Source of the DNA: Caenorhabditis elegans
Lineage: Eukaryota; Nematoda; Chromadorea; Rhabditida; Rhabditidae
Assembly (NCBI RefSeq): GCF_000002985.6
Contig: NC_003280.10
Location: forward strand, 8,862,501-8,926,500
Length of the DNA: 64,000 nt
Reading direction: 5' to 3'
The position numbers were made by a program, and so were the translations under genes. Position 1 is the stretch's first letter; each line of letters starts with the position of its first letter. Under the pieces are notes generated by a model. The model had not been told where the DNA came from. It searched no databases and saw only the letters and a list, made by a program, of their open reading frames with translations. Shown here one piece after another: positions 52,601 to 64,000 of the stretch.

Positions 52601-55600
52601 AGCTAAAAACTGTTATAATTCAAACAACTGACGGTTTCAAGTTCAACAATCCTGGAATGCTATTCTAACTTTTACGTGTCAATATTATTTTCCCAACACA
52701 ATTGGCAATAACATTATTTTTTCATCATGGCACATGTTTCTCTTTTAGACTTGCGCACGAAAAATCCAAAAATTGCACGTTTTGGTACACAGAAAAATGA
52801 GAAACTGTCTTGCAAACATAAAAAAAGTTGTTTGGATCTTTGCAATTGACCCATAAAATGACATGTGTTGATGACATAGTTGTACTATTTGCTCAGTGGC
52901 CATCTCATCTCGAAAAAGTTCATAAATCCCTCCGTTGGTATATCACTTTCCCTGTCCATTGTCCTCTCTATCTCCCCTCAACCTCCCATTTATCAAATCT
53001 TGTTTTAATTTGATGAATTTAATTTTCACAGAAGCGCGTTGATAACGTCAGTTTTGATTCTTGTTGATTAAAAAAGAGATAGAGATACTTCCTTTTATTT
53101 TAAATTTGCTTTCTTGTTCAACTGGTAGGTATTCGTTTTGGATCATCAGTGGGTTTTCAATGTCTAGTAGAATCATGGAAATATAAAAGCGAAGTTCTAC
53201 AATTTTTATAACAGAATTTTGGAACAGTAAGTTCATATTATCGGTATTATATTTTGAAAATATCAAAACTAATTTGTAGGTATAATTAACAAAGAGTCAC
53301 AGTTTTTTTAAAATCATTTTGTTATTTTTTCTGGAGAAAATTGGCAGATTGAAGAATAAGTGCGACAGAAAGTTGGCAGTGTCTAGCATAGAGCTGTGGC
53401 TTGTGGCATTTGCTGGCTAGGACTTCAGAGTTAGATATACTTTTATCTATCTCTACTCTTCAAAAGTTTGCTGAAAAAGTCTTTTCTGCCAATCGGCTTG
53501 AAGATTTTTGGTGTGAATGCATCCTCTCTTCTCCTACCAATCAAGTCCAATTTCCCGTTTTCTCCTTTTCAACGCAATTAGCCCCTTTCATCATATTGGT
53601 CATGTTTTTTACACTCGAACAACCTCCCATTCTCTTCTACAGCATGCTTTTACTTTTTACAGCTTCCCCCGAAAAAATTGGAAGCGAAAAAAACGCCCTT
53701 TATTAAAGAAAGAGCTTTTCAGGAATTAAAGGCGTTTTTATTTCCGGGAGTATAGAGATGAAGAAAAGGCCAATCAACTTTTCGTTTCATAAGGAAATAC
53801 TTGACGTTTCTGTATGAATGTATTTGGGACGAATAATTCTGGTTTTCCAAAGTTTGCTCACTTGTCATTGCAAATACTCAAATGTTAGAAAAAAATTCTA
53901 CTGTTCAAAAAGCAGTGCTCATCTTTGAGTACACTGAAACTTTTTCTAGCAAAGAAATCAGTTAACTCAACGTCTTGAAATTTCATTTTCGAATGTGTAG
54001 TTTATCATTTTTTGTATTAGACTCTGAAAAGGATTATTAAAAAATTTTCGAAAACTAAACTAAATCGCAAGAAGGGTGCAGTACAATTAGAGCCAAACTA
54101 TTTTTGAGCAACGTCACTCACATCATGAGTTTTTTACAGTAAAATAGTGACAAAAAACTAGTTTCTGATAACCCATTCGGATTAACTTTATCACGTGCTT
54201 TTTTGGGTCACCTTACTCAACGAGTCAGATGTAACAGATTTTTTGTATTTCTAGTTTTCAGTTTTTTCCCACAAAATTTGAGATAAGCTTTCAGATGAAC
54301 TGATGATTAGGAAAAACAATATGATGTGAATTTATTTTCCTTTTTCTTTTGACTCAAATAATCCGATTTATATTGCTGAAAATATTGAAGATATCATAAT
54401 CTAGAATTCCTTGAAGCCACATATTTGTTATCTGCGTCTTAATTCCTCGTGAGATCTTTGCTTTAAAATATCAAAAGCCAAAACTGAAACTACATTTTAA
54501 TAACTAAATTGTTTCCTTGGCAACTTTTCCCCGATTCGAATTAATTCATAAAACCTATTTTTATTGCACATAGGCTTTAAAAAAATTTAAATTCTATACT
54601 CAAAATCCCCATCTCATTATCTAGCTAATACGATGTTTCCTCATCACATTCACTACATCTTCCAATTTTCCGCTTAACCCCCAAATGTGTCCAATTAGAA
54701 TTTGTTCATGTTGTGTAACCTACCTTATATTTGGTTACAAACTCAATGATCAAACTACCGTAGTTAGAAGTCAAAGTTAATTCGAGGTATTGTTCATGTT
54801 TTTCCATATTTTCCAGAGAAATAGATGTTTGAAATTTAAGTACAAAAATGCAAAAATAGGATGCAAAATCGGAAAATTCATAAACATTGTTCCCCGCTGT
54901 TGTACTGAAAAAGTTTATTGCAAGATCATGAAAAAACCAAAAAAGCAAAACAAAAAAAATCGTACATAAGCACGAGTTCAACATTCGAAAAATTTTATAT
55001 TCGTACGTTTTTGGTATCAGTGATTGTAGTGATTGTGTAAGAGAAAAATTCTTATTTTTAATGATAAGACTATATTATAGGAAATAGAGAAAGTTTTTGA
55101 TCGAAAAGTCAAAACATTGTGATATGATAACCTGATAATAACTGCATCTACCTAATTTAGAACAAGTTTTTCGAAGGTTCCTGTTTAATAAATCTTTGAT
55201 TTCATTGGTTTTTCAGAAATCAAATGTCAGGAAAACAACTGAAAGAATTTTAATCGTTTGAACTTTGTTTCTTTGAAAATCAGCATCAATATTTGTTTTA
55301 TTTATTTTTCCTTAAAAGACTCAATGTTTGTCCCTGACCTTCATTTTGCAGCCATTTTCAAACCCATTAGTCTCCCGCTTCCTTCTTTTTCTGAATCTTT
55401 GAATCTTTGGAATTTACCAAAAGTTTCCGGTTCCTAATCGCCTAATCGAATAATCCAATAACTCTTTCAACTTATCGTGCAACACATGACGTGATTCTTC
55501 CATTTTCTGATTACAATACGAATCGTACTTTGTTGGACAGTATCATGTCTAAAAACACAGAAAATAGCTCTATATGTGTGACTAAAAACTACAATTGTAT

Positions 55601-58600
55601 TGTTTTTTAATTGAGAATTGCTATTTTGATTTCAAAAAGAAAAAACAAAATTTAAAGGCGGCTACGAAAATAGAAAATCAAAAAATATTGCGGTCAATTC
55701 TATAGCGTAGCAGCTAACCTTCCTAGTAAAACTTAAAACATTTTGTAGTTTTTTACTCAACAAGTGAGAACTACGCCGTTTTCACCTATCGTTATTCTAC
55801 GAGCTTTATATTTCAAATAGTTTTTATCAGTTTCACCAAACACTAGAGAAACGTATCAATCAGGTTAATTTGTATTTTGTCTTTGTTTAATTAAATCTTA
55901 TTGGAAATCTTACTAAATCTCTAAATCTTATTTATTGGATTCATTTCAACTGCACTCGCAAAAAAAACCATAACCCTCCAATTTGAAATCTTTGTGCTCC
56001 TAGGAAACATAATATTTGACAAGGCCCTTCTCATTATCTATGTACAGTACTATCAAAATAAATAGCTTACTTTGCTCTTCTTTCTTCATTATCTTTGTCT
56101 TAAAAAAAGCAAACATGTTTTTCATTTTGAAAAGTAAAGAGAGCTGAGTGAAGAAAAACCGGAAACTCTATACTGGCTTGTCAAATATTCCAACGCTCTT
56201 TCCATAATTACAGCTCCTTCTCAAAAATTTGTTTGTTCTTTTTTCCTTCCTCGTGCCTTCTTTTTTTTGAGAATAAAAGCTCCCTCCTGTTCTTTTTTTC
56301 ATTTCAAGCTGTTGGTGAGGGCTTATAAGAGTAGAGAAAAACATGTCAAATACATACTTTCTGTACATCTTGTTTTTCATCTTGTCATCTTGTTCAACAT
56401 CTTGTTTTTTGTTACTTCGTGTTCCTTTTTTGTTAGGAATATTAAAATGTTTTGTATCCTCGTACCCTGGTACCCACAATGAGTAATTTAGAACAAAAAG
56501 AAAAATGAAATCTAATAGAACGAGTCTTCTCGATTTTTATTGGTTTTTCGTATAGGACTGGTTCAGTGTTACCTAGTTATTCTCAATCACTCACACACAA
56601 AAAATAATGTTCACTTGTAATTTTCCGGCGCCTCAGGCTCTGGTCACAATGATTTTTGATTTTTTGATCTTAAAGAGTAGGTCACACGGATAGAGCTATA
56701 GACTAGAAATTGAATTGAGAAAAGAAATATTGTGGATTTAGAAGTGATCAGTTACTTTTGCATAATCAATTACATTATTCAAATCTTCTCATTGAATATG
56801 CATTCATATTCATAAAGAAACAGTAATTTCCATATTTATAAGTTTTTGATATGCAGTTAATTCGACTGAAAATGTTAGAGAATCAAGCAAAACATTTATT
56901 AGAATTTGATAAAATATTTTCTGTTTTCTCATTTTTCTAGTTATTCGTTGATTATGTTACTCGAAAAGGCCCATATGATTTGAGTTACATAATAAAAAAC
57001 AATCTACGTGCTATTAAAAAGTGAAACTTTTGATCTCTTGTTGCACTGACAATATGTATATTTATCCTCCAAACTACAATTGTCTTGGTTTCTAAATCGT
57101 ACAATTATTTATCAATTCCCACTACAAACTACGCTGGCGTTTCATTTGAAAATTACAAAATTACCGTCTCACTTGAAAACCACATTAGAAAGTTGAACAT
57201 TATTTCAAATGTTCATTGGTTCTTTGATTTTAAAGTTCTTCGGGATTCACCAAGTCACACGGGGATTGCTCTCCTGTGTCGTTTTCGAAGGATGTCTTCG
57301 TATAGTAAATGTCACTTCTCCGTATGCTCACAAGACCTTCCCATCTCTTGAAATTTTAATTTCCTCGTTTCATTTTCTCATCCGCTTCTTCTCTACTTAC
57401 ATATTTCCGTTTTCAAACTCAAACAAGAAACCTTTGGAGACGATGCAGACACACTTTTGTTTGAACAACCTTTCCGGTCGTTTTTCAATTTTTATATTTG
57501 AAAAATTGCTCGAAAAAGATGTGTTGAACTATATTGAAATATTGTGCACTCTGGTAGGCGTTGCAGAATGTTTAATATAGACATCTGTGCACTTTACGAC
57601 ACTATAAATAGATTTTTATGAATTCAAATTGGTCTGGGAAATATTATTTTCGTATTCACTTTCACTTGTATCTTTTTCGTACTTTATTGCTCTTCAATTT
57701 TCATAAAAGATCTAATGCAAAAATCATCCCAATTTTACATGATTCTAGAAAACATATTGAGAAATATTTTTTGAATTCAAATTATTGTTTATATCCCAAT
57801 CTGTGGTTAACCATACCGTCAAAGCCAACTATTTTTCAATACTTCAACCATTTTTCCCTCTCTACCTATGCATTAGACATGTCCTCATATCGTGCCAGTT
57901 AGGGTAACCTTTGTCTTTTTCTCCCAAATTTAGGTCTCGCTGCGATGACTCACCAACTTCTCGGGGAAACTCCTTCTGTCCTCAAGACGGGCTCTCTTTC
58001 CCACCCTCACACACTCAGATTGCTCGTTTTTTCGCAACTTTTTTTATTTGCACTTGCGAAATTTATTTTCTCGCGGAGGTTCTGTGATGAGTGAATTGAA
58101 TCAAAAGAATGAAAAGTGGCATAGTTTCAGACTTTCATTTTTAGTTTTTATTCGCATTTTTACATGAAATCATTTAATTATAGATTAGTCATGCATACTC
58201 ATTGTTTGTGTGACTCATCTTTTTTTATAAAATGGCATTTACTACCAGTGTTTCCGATTGAAAAATATAATCGGATAAAATTTTCAATTTCTGAATTTTC
58301 TGAATTTTTCAAAATTGAAATGTATGTACGTCTTTAAAAAAAACTAGAAAAATATTTTCACTTAAAATTCTGACGATATGTTTTATGTTAGCAGCTGAAA
58401 TTTATATATAGAGATCTCAACTCTAAATATCTCGGTATGCTCGGTGAATAATATCTAAATAGCTCATGTGACATAATTCCAAACGACTTGAGCTACCTCT
58501 CCATGTCATTATTCATTTCTCGTCGTGGTGCCCTTCGCAACCTTTTCAAGAGTGTGCTTACTCAGACGAAGAGCTTCTCCATTTCTATATGTATACTGAG

Positions 58601-59940
58601 TGGTCAGTGTCCATCCTGGAGATACAAATCCTTTTACCCAATTCAATTCCCTCTCACTCTCTTTCTTTTCGCACATCTCCCAGATTGGGCTCCCAGACTG
58701 AATTCCTAATGATTTTGAGGCGCACAGCGTTTTTTTTTCATAATATATTTGTATACGGATCGATAGTGTTTTTAGTTAAGTTCTTTAGACTATTACTCGC
58801 AGACTAACAAATTTGGGCATTATTGGCTTAGTTATACAGCTGATGGCTATAGGTGCATGTCTTCAAAACAAGAAGTCTATCTCCAATTCTCGACAAGAAA
58901 ACTTCCTTTTACAGAATATCTGATTTAGGGGCTTGTCTGGATAAACAAATACATATATATTCTGATTTAATATTGTTAAATTCTCGTCAAAAAATTTTTT
59001 AGATAAAAAGTCTTCTGAAAATATGTGTTCCAAAACATATCAGTAAAGAACTTATAAGGTGATGCAACACATAACTTCCTGTATTCAAAAACATTTTACT
59101 TATTTTTGCTATAAATCGTCACCTATATAGTGTCAATTTCGCAATATTTCGCCGCAATATTATTCGGTGCGAACTTCCTTTGGATATTTACAATACGGCC
59201 AAATCTCTGATGAAATCTTGCGTTTTTTGTTATTCTACACATATTTTTGCAAATTGCGTAAGATGTCCTTTTAGATGACGGTGTTTAACTTTGAGGAATG
59301 CTAGCGGAATCAGTATTTTGTGTTTTTTATTTTCAAAAGCTTTGCGATACAAATGTTCAAACGTTTTGCTTTAAAAACTAGAATGTTCTTTTGAACTCTC
59401 AACACGCAATAAGTTCAGATATTTATGACATCCTCTACGTACTTTCTTCTTTCCATTTCTTACTATGTCGTTACTGCCCTTCTGAGTGCCCTTTCAATCC
59501 AAAGGTGGTCCATGTGGCAAAATTGAACTTGCACTAGACTCTCCATTTTCGTCCAAATTTCCTCGGCTCCCGTTCTCGTTTTCCCCCAAGAGACAACTGT
59601 TCTTTTGCTCCATTCTAGCCGACTTGAGCTCCCTCCGTTCGAAACTCGTACTCTTTCTGTCTCTATGTCTAAGTCTCTCTTCTCTATCAGATGTTTTCAA
59701 GTCACAGGCTCTCCCTACGCGTCAGCTCCGTGTCTCGATTAATCCTTCATTCTTCGTTCTTCTCCGGAGGCCTTTTTGCTTCTTATTGTCTCCTTGAACC
59801 CTTCATTTTTCTGGCTGATATCAGCATCATTGTCCTTATCATTTTCAGTCGCCCCGCCCATTTTCGTTGCCTGATAACCGTCCTCCTCCCACTCGATTTC
59901 TCATCTTTCTACCTCATTTTTTGTCATTTCATTTTTAGCT
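49650..59940. other. Ten-kilobase interval without recognised genes
   Basis: Open frames here are short and biased to Phe/Ile/Ser from T-rich DNA, on the plus strand in particular; none has matching splice sites and coding-like composition together. The region contains a short (TA)n run at about 51903-51922 and many T-runs. One small gene or ncRNA could be hidden here. The right end should include the promoter of the gene starting at 59952. Confidence 0.45.
51903..51922. repeat. Short (TA)n microsatellite
   Basis: About nine TA dinucleotides in a row (CCTATATATATATATATATG). No function is claimed. Confidence 0.8.
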
Positions 59941-59951
59941 ATTTTTCAGCT

Positions 59952-61787
59952 ATGACAGCTACCACATCCACATCTACATCCTCCCATCGATTCGCATCGG
60001 AGCCCCGTCCTCCAACTCAAATAAAGCGACGAGATGACCGTATTCGAACATTTAATTCATTTGATGACATCACCGAATCCGAAGAGGAAGATATTCAGGT
60101 AAGAGGAATAAAATGATGATGATATAGGCAATAACAATTGTGTCATTTTCAGTTGAACAAAAAACTTGACTGAGAAATGTTTTACGAGAATAAAACAAAA
60201 AAAACAAGAAAAAATGAATAAAAAATAAGATTTTTTCCACTGTCTTGTTTTTTGTTTTTTTATTTCAAAAAAAAAGTGGAATAGGAAATGGGGTGGAAAT
60301 TGATGGAAAATAGGAAACTAGATCCACATTAAAAGCATTGAAATTTGAAGGTCGAATGCAAGAAATCAAACTAGAAATTGATAAGTGTTGTGGGAGCAAA
60401 GTTTGGAGAAAATGAAAAAATCTCATTTTGCAGATAGATTTTTTCAATTAAATTTTAAAATTCTAAGAAAACAAGGAAGGAGAAACACACATTCTCTTCT
60501 GGATCAAAACAATTTTTCAGTGCTCTTGTACCCAATCCTTTGAACAATTTTATGGTCTCATATGGCCCCATTTAAAACAAGGAATTTTTCTCTTGTTTTT
60601 TGAAGAGTCTGATGATCAAGAATTATTATATTCTCTAGCCTATTGTTTTCGGGGAAATTTTTTGAGAAAAACAACACGGACCACCATCCCGCTTTTGCAA
60701 AATATCTCGATTTTTGATTCGACTTTCACTAGTCCCACAATTGTGCGGATGCTTGGTCACAAATATGAGACTGATGATCAATTTTGACTGGTTATTGTCA
60801 TATAGTTCCTTGTTTTTTCAATAGATAATGAAAGATTGTTTACAAAGAAACATCAATGACAAAGTGGGAGAGAATTGAAAAACTTCATTATCAATTTGCA
60901 TGAAGAAGGCAGGGAAAGTGATGGCTATTGAGAAATCACGTCACTTTTGTCTCTTAACGGAGGCAAAAGTATAGACGGGGCAATTAATTTGAATACACTT
61001 TCAAAATTATGAAATTGAAATTAACCGGAATTTCCGCAAGTTTACCTTTCCCGACTAAAATGTCGATTTCCAGGAGCCAACTAGCAGCAGCAGCTCGACC
61101 ACATCAGAACGATCTCCTTATGCAACTTATGAGCAAGAGAAATTGAGTGCAGCCAAGATGCGCAGCTTCTCGCTCACGAATAACCCATTTTTGTCTCCAA
61201 AAACATTGAGGTAAGAATTTTCTAAATTTTTTAAAGCTTCGAAGTATCTTAAATTAAAATGGACGATTCTAGATTTTGAGAGCACACAATAATCTATATA
61301 AATATTTTTGTTTTTTAAAAACAGTTGTTTTTGTTAAGCCAGTTTTCAGCTGTTTCGTGATCAAAATCCAACTTTCTCGAACTTAGAACCTTGGAATCTG
61401 ATATTGTTCATTTTTCTGAAATGAAGTTCCTTATTTTTGTGGTTTTAGCTTACGTAGGCTGAAAAGATTAGGCTTAACCAAAGCAACTGTTGTTTATATG
61501 ATTAGAAAATGATAGATGGGAAATCTTACAACAAATATATTAAACTCTGTGACATCATCACTCATTTTTGCAGACAATTCTTCCCATCAACTCCTCGCCT
61601 TTCCCGAGGATTCTCCGATCCGGTTGTTCGTCGTAAATCGTCACTTCCAACAATCCTATCATGTCATTCACCTGATCATTCTGATGACTTCCTTGGTCTT
61701 CCACCAATTCCAGAAGCCACAACTCCAGCTTCACCATCTTCAAATGCTCCAACCACGAATCCCTTTCAAAACAATGATTCGACATAA
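59952..61787 (+). CDS. Ser/Pro/Thr-rich orphan protein (165 aa)
   Basis: Three exons (59952-60098, 61074-61210, 61574-61787) join in phase. The ATG lies two bases after a TATTTTTCAG acceptor, consistent with trans-splicing. Upstream in-frame codons exist but are probably not used. The protein has no hydrophobic segment and looks disordered: a Thr/Ser-rich start, an acidic patch (ITESEEEDIQ), then basic-Ser motifs RTFNSF, MRSFSLTNNPFLSP and RRKSSLPT, and a Pro-rich end with two NPF tripeptides. Such motifs suit basophilic-kinase or 14-3-3 sites, and NPF can bind EH domains; both are motif-level guesses. Family not recognised. AATAAA lies about 65 nt past the stop and again at about 61961. Confidence 0.78.
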
Positions 61788-62223
61788 TTATTTTTTTTCT
61801 TTCATCAGTTCTTTTTCTTTGTAATTTTTGACAATGCGAGTAAGTGATCATAAATAAATGATAGTTTTCTTCATTTCTTTCAGTTTTTGATAAATTTGAT
61901 TCTGTACAAGACGACTGGGGGTAGGAACTATGGAATGATTCTACGTGATCATTTCTCTAATAAAATTATGAATTGGAACAATTATTTCTGCACAACTTGT
62001 AGTATTGGTTACTGCATGTCTTCAATCGCCCAACTATACTTTTAGCTTACATTAGGAAAAGTGATAATTCTCACAATCAAATTAATTTTATTACTGCTGA
62101 AATGTATAGCTTTGATACAATCATTCGTAAAATTCCAATTTAAAGTTTGTTGTTTATGAATACAAGAGATCAGAAAACAAAGTTTATCATTATCAATATC
62201 TTCTTTTTCATCACGTTCTTCAA

Positions 62224-64000
62224 TCACTTTCCGACTCCAAGACCTGTACCAACTCCAACTCCATCTCCAGTTCCAGGTGCTTTCACTCCAACTCCGCCAT
62301 TAATTCCAACAATACCTCCTCCCTTTGCATTTGGATCATCTTGTCCACGACGGAATGCTTCTGGTGTCTTAGATCCCATAATTCCCAAATCAAGACCAAC
62401 TCCAACTCCAACACTTTCTCCCATTCCAGGAATTGGTCCAACATCAACACCCCATCCTACTCCAACTTCAAGACCAGGAACAGCTCCAACTCCGAAACCG
62501 AAATGACCATTGACGTCGACGTGTCCAACACCCTTATCGGTTAATGGAGGTCCCATACGTGGTCCTGGTAGTCTATGGAAATTCGGTACATTGCAAAATG
62601 CAGCGTAATCCTGAAAATGAGTCGTTTGAGACTTTTAGTAATAACTGTAATTACTAACCTACATAGTTTTGCATATACTAAAGTATTGTAAAGTAAAAAA
62701 TTCAATTGAGAAAAAAAACATGATGGAAAACATCTTGAGTATTCAATGAACTCACTTTGCAAAACTCGACAAGATCAATTCTTAGTGGTTTGCTGGGTGC
62801 ACATGTGTAGGCGAACATTCCTTTCATATCAGAACAATATCTTCCATCCTTTGGATGAAGTCCAGGATAAACACGATATGTCAATGGATCATGATGTTGT
62901 TGTTGTTGATAATATTGTTGGTATGGGGATCCATAGTGATGACCACGATGAGATTTTCGATGATGATGTTTATGTTTTCTGTGTGAATACCTTTCCTCCT
63001 CGTATTCATTGGATGACGGAGGAGCTCTGGAATCAAACTTCAGAGATACTCAAGGAAACTTGCAATTCAAAATTTAAACGCATGAGATTCAGTAGCAGTT
63101 TTTGCAATTGCGTTCCTAGTTTTTTGATTGGAACTAGAAAATAATGACGACCATAGTTGTTTAATAATGTTTAAAGTTACCAATTTTTTAAAAACATTTT
63201 ATGGCAGTTCAGATTTTCAACAATTAACTTTCAGAACTGTTTCAACCCTGCTTTTGGATACTATAAAACTACATACATAAATTTTTAAAGAAATTTTTGA
63301 GATATATCATCATGGATTTGGGTCTATCGGAAAAATTTATATACCTATAAGGTAAACTTACCTAGTTGCAACATCTTCGAATGGATCATCCACATTTGAT
63401 GCAGCTGATGATCTACCAGAATTAGCTTCTTCTTCAATAAATCCTTTATTGGAATGTTTTGAAAGTTGCTCTAATCTTTCGGCAGTTAGGCCATCTCCAT
63501 TTATGATTTTAGAGCTTTGAGCACGGCTATCTGAATAAAATTAACAATAATATTCCAATGCAGAAAGCCAAAAAGATTTGTTAACATTGTATTTATTCTA
63601 GGTTTGAAATAGAAATTGTATTCAATTAAGCTACAAATCCAGCTTTTCTAATTTGCAATAACTATCATAGATTGCAGAGGCTACAAATTCGTTTCCGTTG
63701 TTTCAATTACGTCACATTTCATTATCACATTCGTATTGTTCATTCGGATAAAAAGCGGTTTTGAACAGGAAATTCCTAATTTGAACTTACTCGGCTGACA
63801 CACTTTAAGATGTGGTTCTGCAGCACACAATTCGGTTTTTGAGAAAGAAAGAAAATGATCAGAAGGTCGAGCTGAAAATCAATGGTTTCGAGACTGTGGT
63901 ATTGACTTTGTGAATTGGTTTGTGGTCAACTACGAAATACAATGAACAAGTTCTTCCACGTAGGCTGATACATTTCTGGATCCACTAACCATCAATTGAT
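62224..64000 (-). CDS. Orphan Cys-containing protein with His/Gln-rich and Gly/Val-rich segments (5' end outside window)
   Basis: In-phase exons 63791-63871, 63362-63530, 62756-63026 and 62224-62610 encode the C-terminal ~245 residues. A further 11 nt (63990-64000) before a GTTAGT donor fit as the end of an upstream exon. Segments in order: LCAAEPHLKVCQP; a polar stretch with ERLEQLSKHSNKGFIEEEA; RKHKHHHRKSHRGHH and a Tyr/Gln run (QQYYQQQQHH); a conserved-looking domain YPGLHPKDGRYCSDMKGMFA with six Cys over about 60 residues (TCAPSKP, EFCKDYAAFC); and a tail of GVGVG/PGxGxGVGVG repeats ending GLGVGK. The Cys pairs and Gly-rich tail suggest a secreted or extracellular-matrix protein, but the N-terminus is not in view. 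Function unknown. Confidence 0.7.

Noticed and set aside
59691-59951. Longer N-terminus for the gene at 59952
   Set aside because: The frame is open upstream, but the sequence is hydrophobic and T-rich and a strong acceptor lies two bases before the chosen ATG.
62147-62506. Plus-strand Pro/Thr-rich frame (PTPTPSPVPG...)
   Set aside because: It is the reverse of the GVG-repeat exon on the minus strand, which joins other exons in phase; the plus frame has no partner exons.

Overview
This is nuclear DNA of a nematode of the genus Caenorhabditis, very probably C. elegans. The evidence is compact genes with 45-60 nt introns ending in TTTTCAG-type acceptors, trans-splice-like acceptors immediately 5' of start codons, an operon-type gene pair about 150 nt apart, AT-rich intergenic DNA with worm-type interspersed repeats, and three genes recognised from memory: rha-1 (DHX9 RNA helicase), ddx-19 (Dbp5/DDX19 helicase) and lat-1 (latrophilin). 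My exon models give 1301, 1022 and 1014 residues for these, with every intron phase consistent. From memory these genes lie on C. elegans chromosome II; I could not check this.

Layout. At 1-2.7 kb there is a near-perfect foldback element, a tRNA-derived element and a minus-strand peptide-GPCR-like gene whose last transmembrane segment is not found. At 7.4-11.4 kb a minus-strand MPPED1/2-like (UPF0046) metallophosphoesterase has at least two alternative 5' exon sets. At 14.2-16 kb lies a repeat cluster: a GC-rich 86-bp tandem array and a small inverted-repeat transposon. At 16.1-21.8 kb a minus-strand two-gene operon carries a PDRG1-like prefoldin-family protein followed by rha-1. A 578-bp gap, possibly a shared promoter, separates it from plus-strand ddx-19 (22.4-26.8 kb), which fuses an FG-repeat/RGG domain to a DEAD-box core. 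About 7.5 kb of non-coding DNA precedes lat-1 (34.4-45.6 kb, plus strand), an adhesion GPCR with long introns, a pair of apparently mutually exclusive lectin-domain exons and a possible alternative tail exon.

At 46.3-49.6 kb there is a tandem duplication of an unrecognised minus-strand gene; the distal copy (lower coordinates) carries a one-base deletion relative to its neighbour. About 10 kb without recognisable genes follows. Then come a small plus-strand Ser/Pro-rich orphan gene (59.95-61.79 kb) and, on the minus strand running off the right edge, an orphan protein with a His/Gln-rich middle and a Gly/Val-rich tail.

Functionally, several genes concern RNA metabolism (rha-1 for nuclear RNA/chromatin, ddx-19 for mRNA export at the nuclear pore) or protein-complex assembly (PDRG1-like), and two are receptors. 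Apart from the operon pair they look like independently transcribed neighbours.
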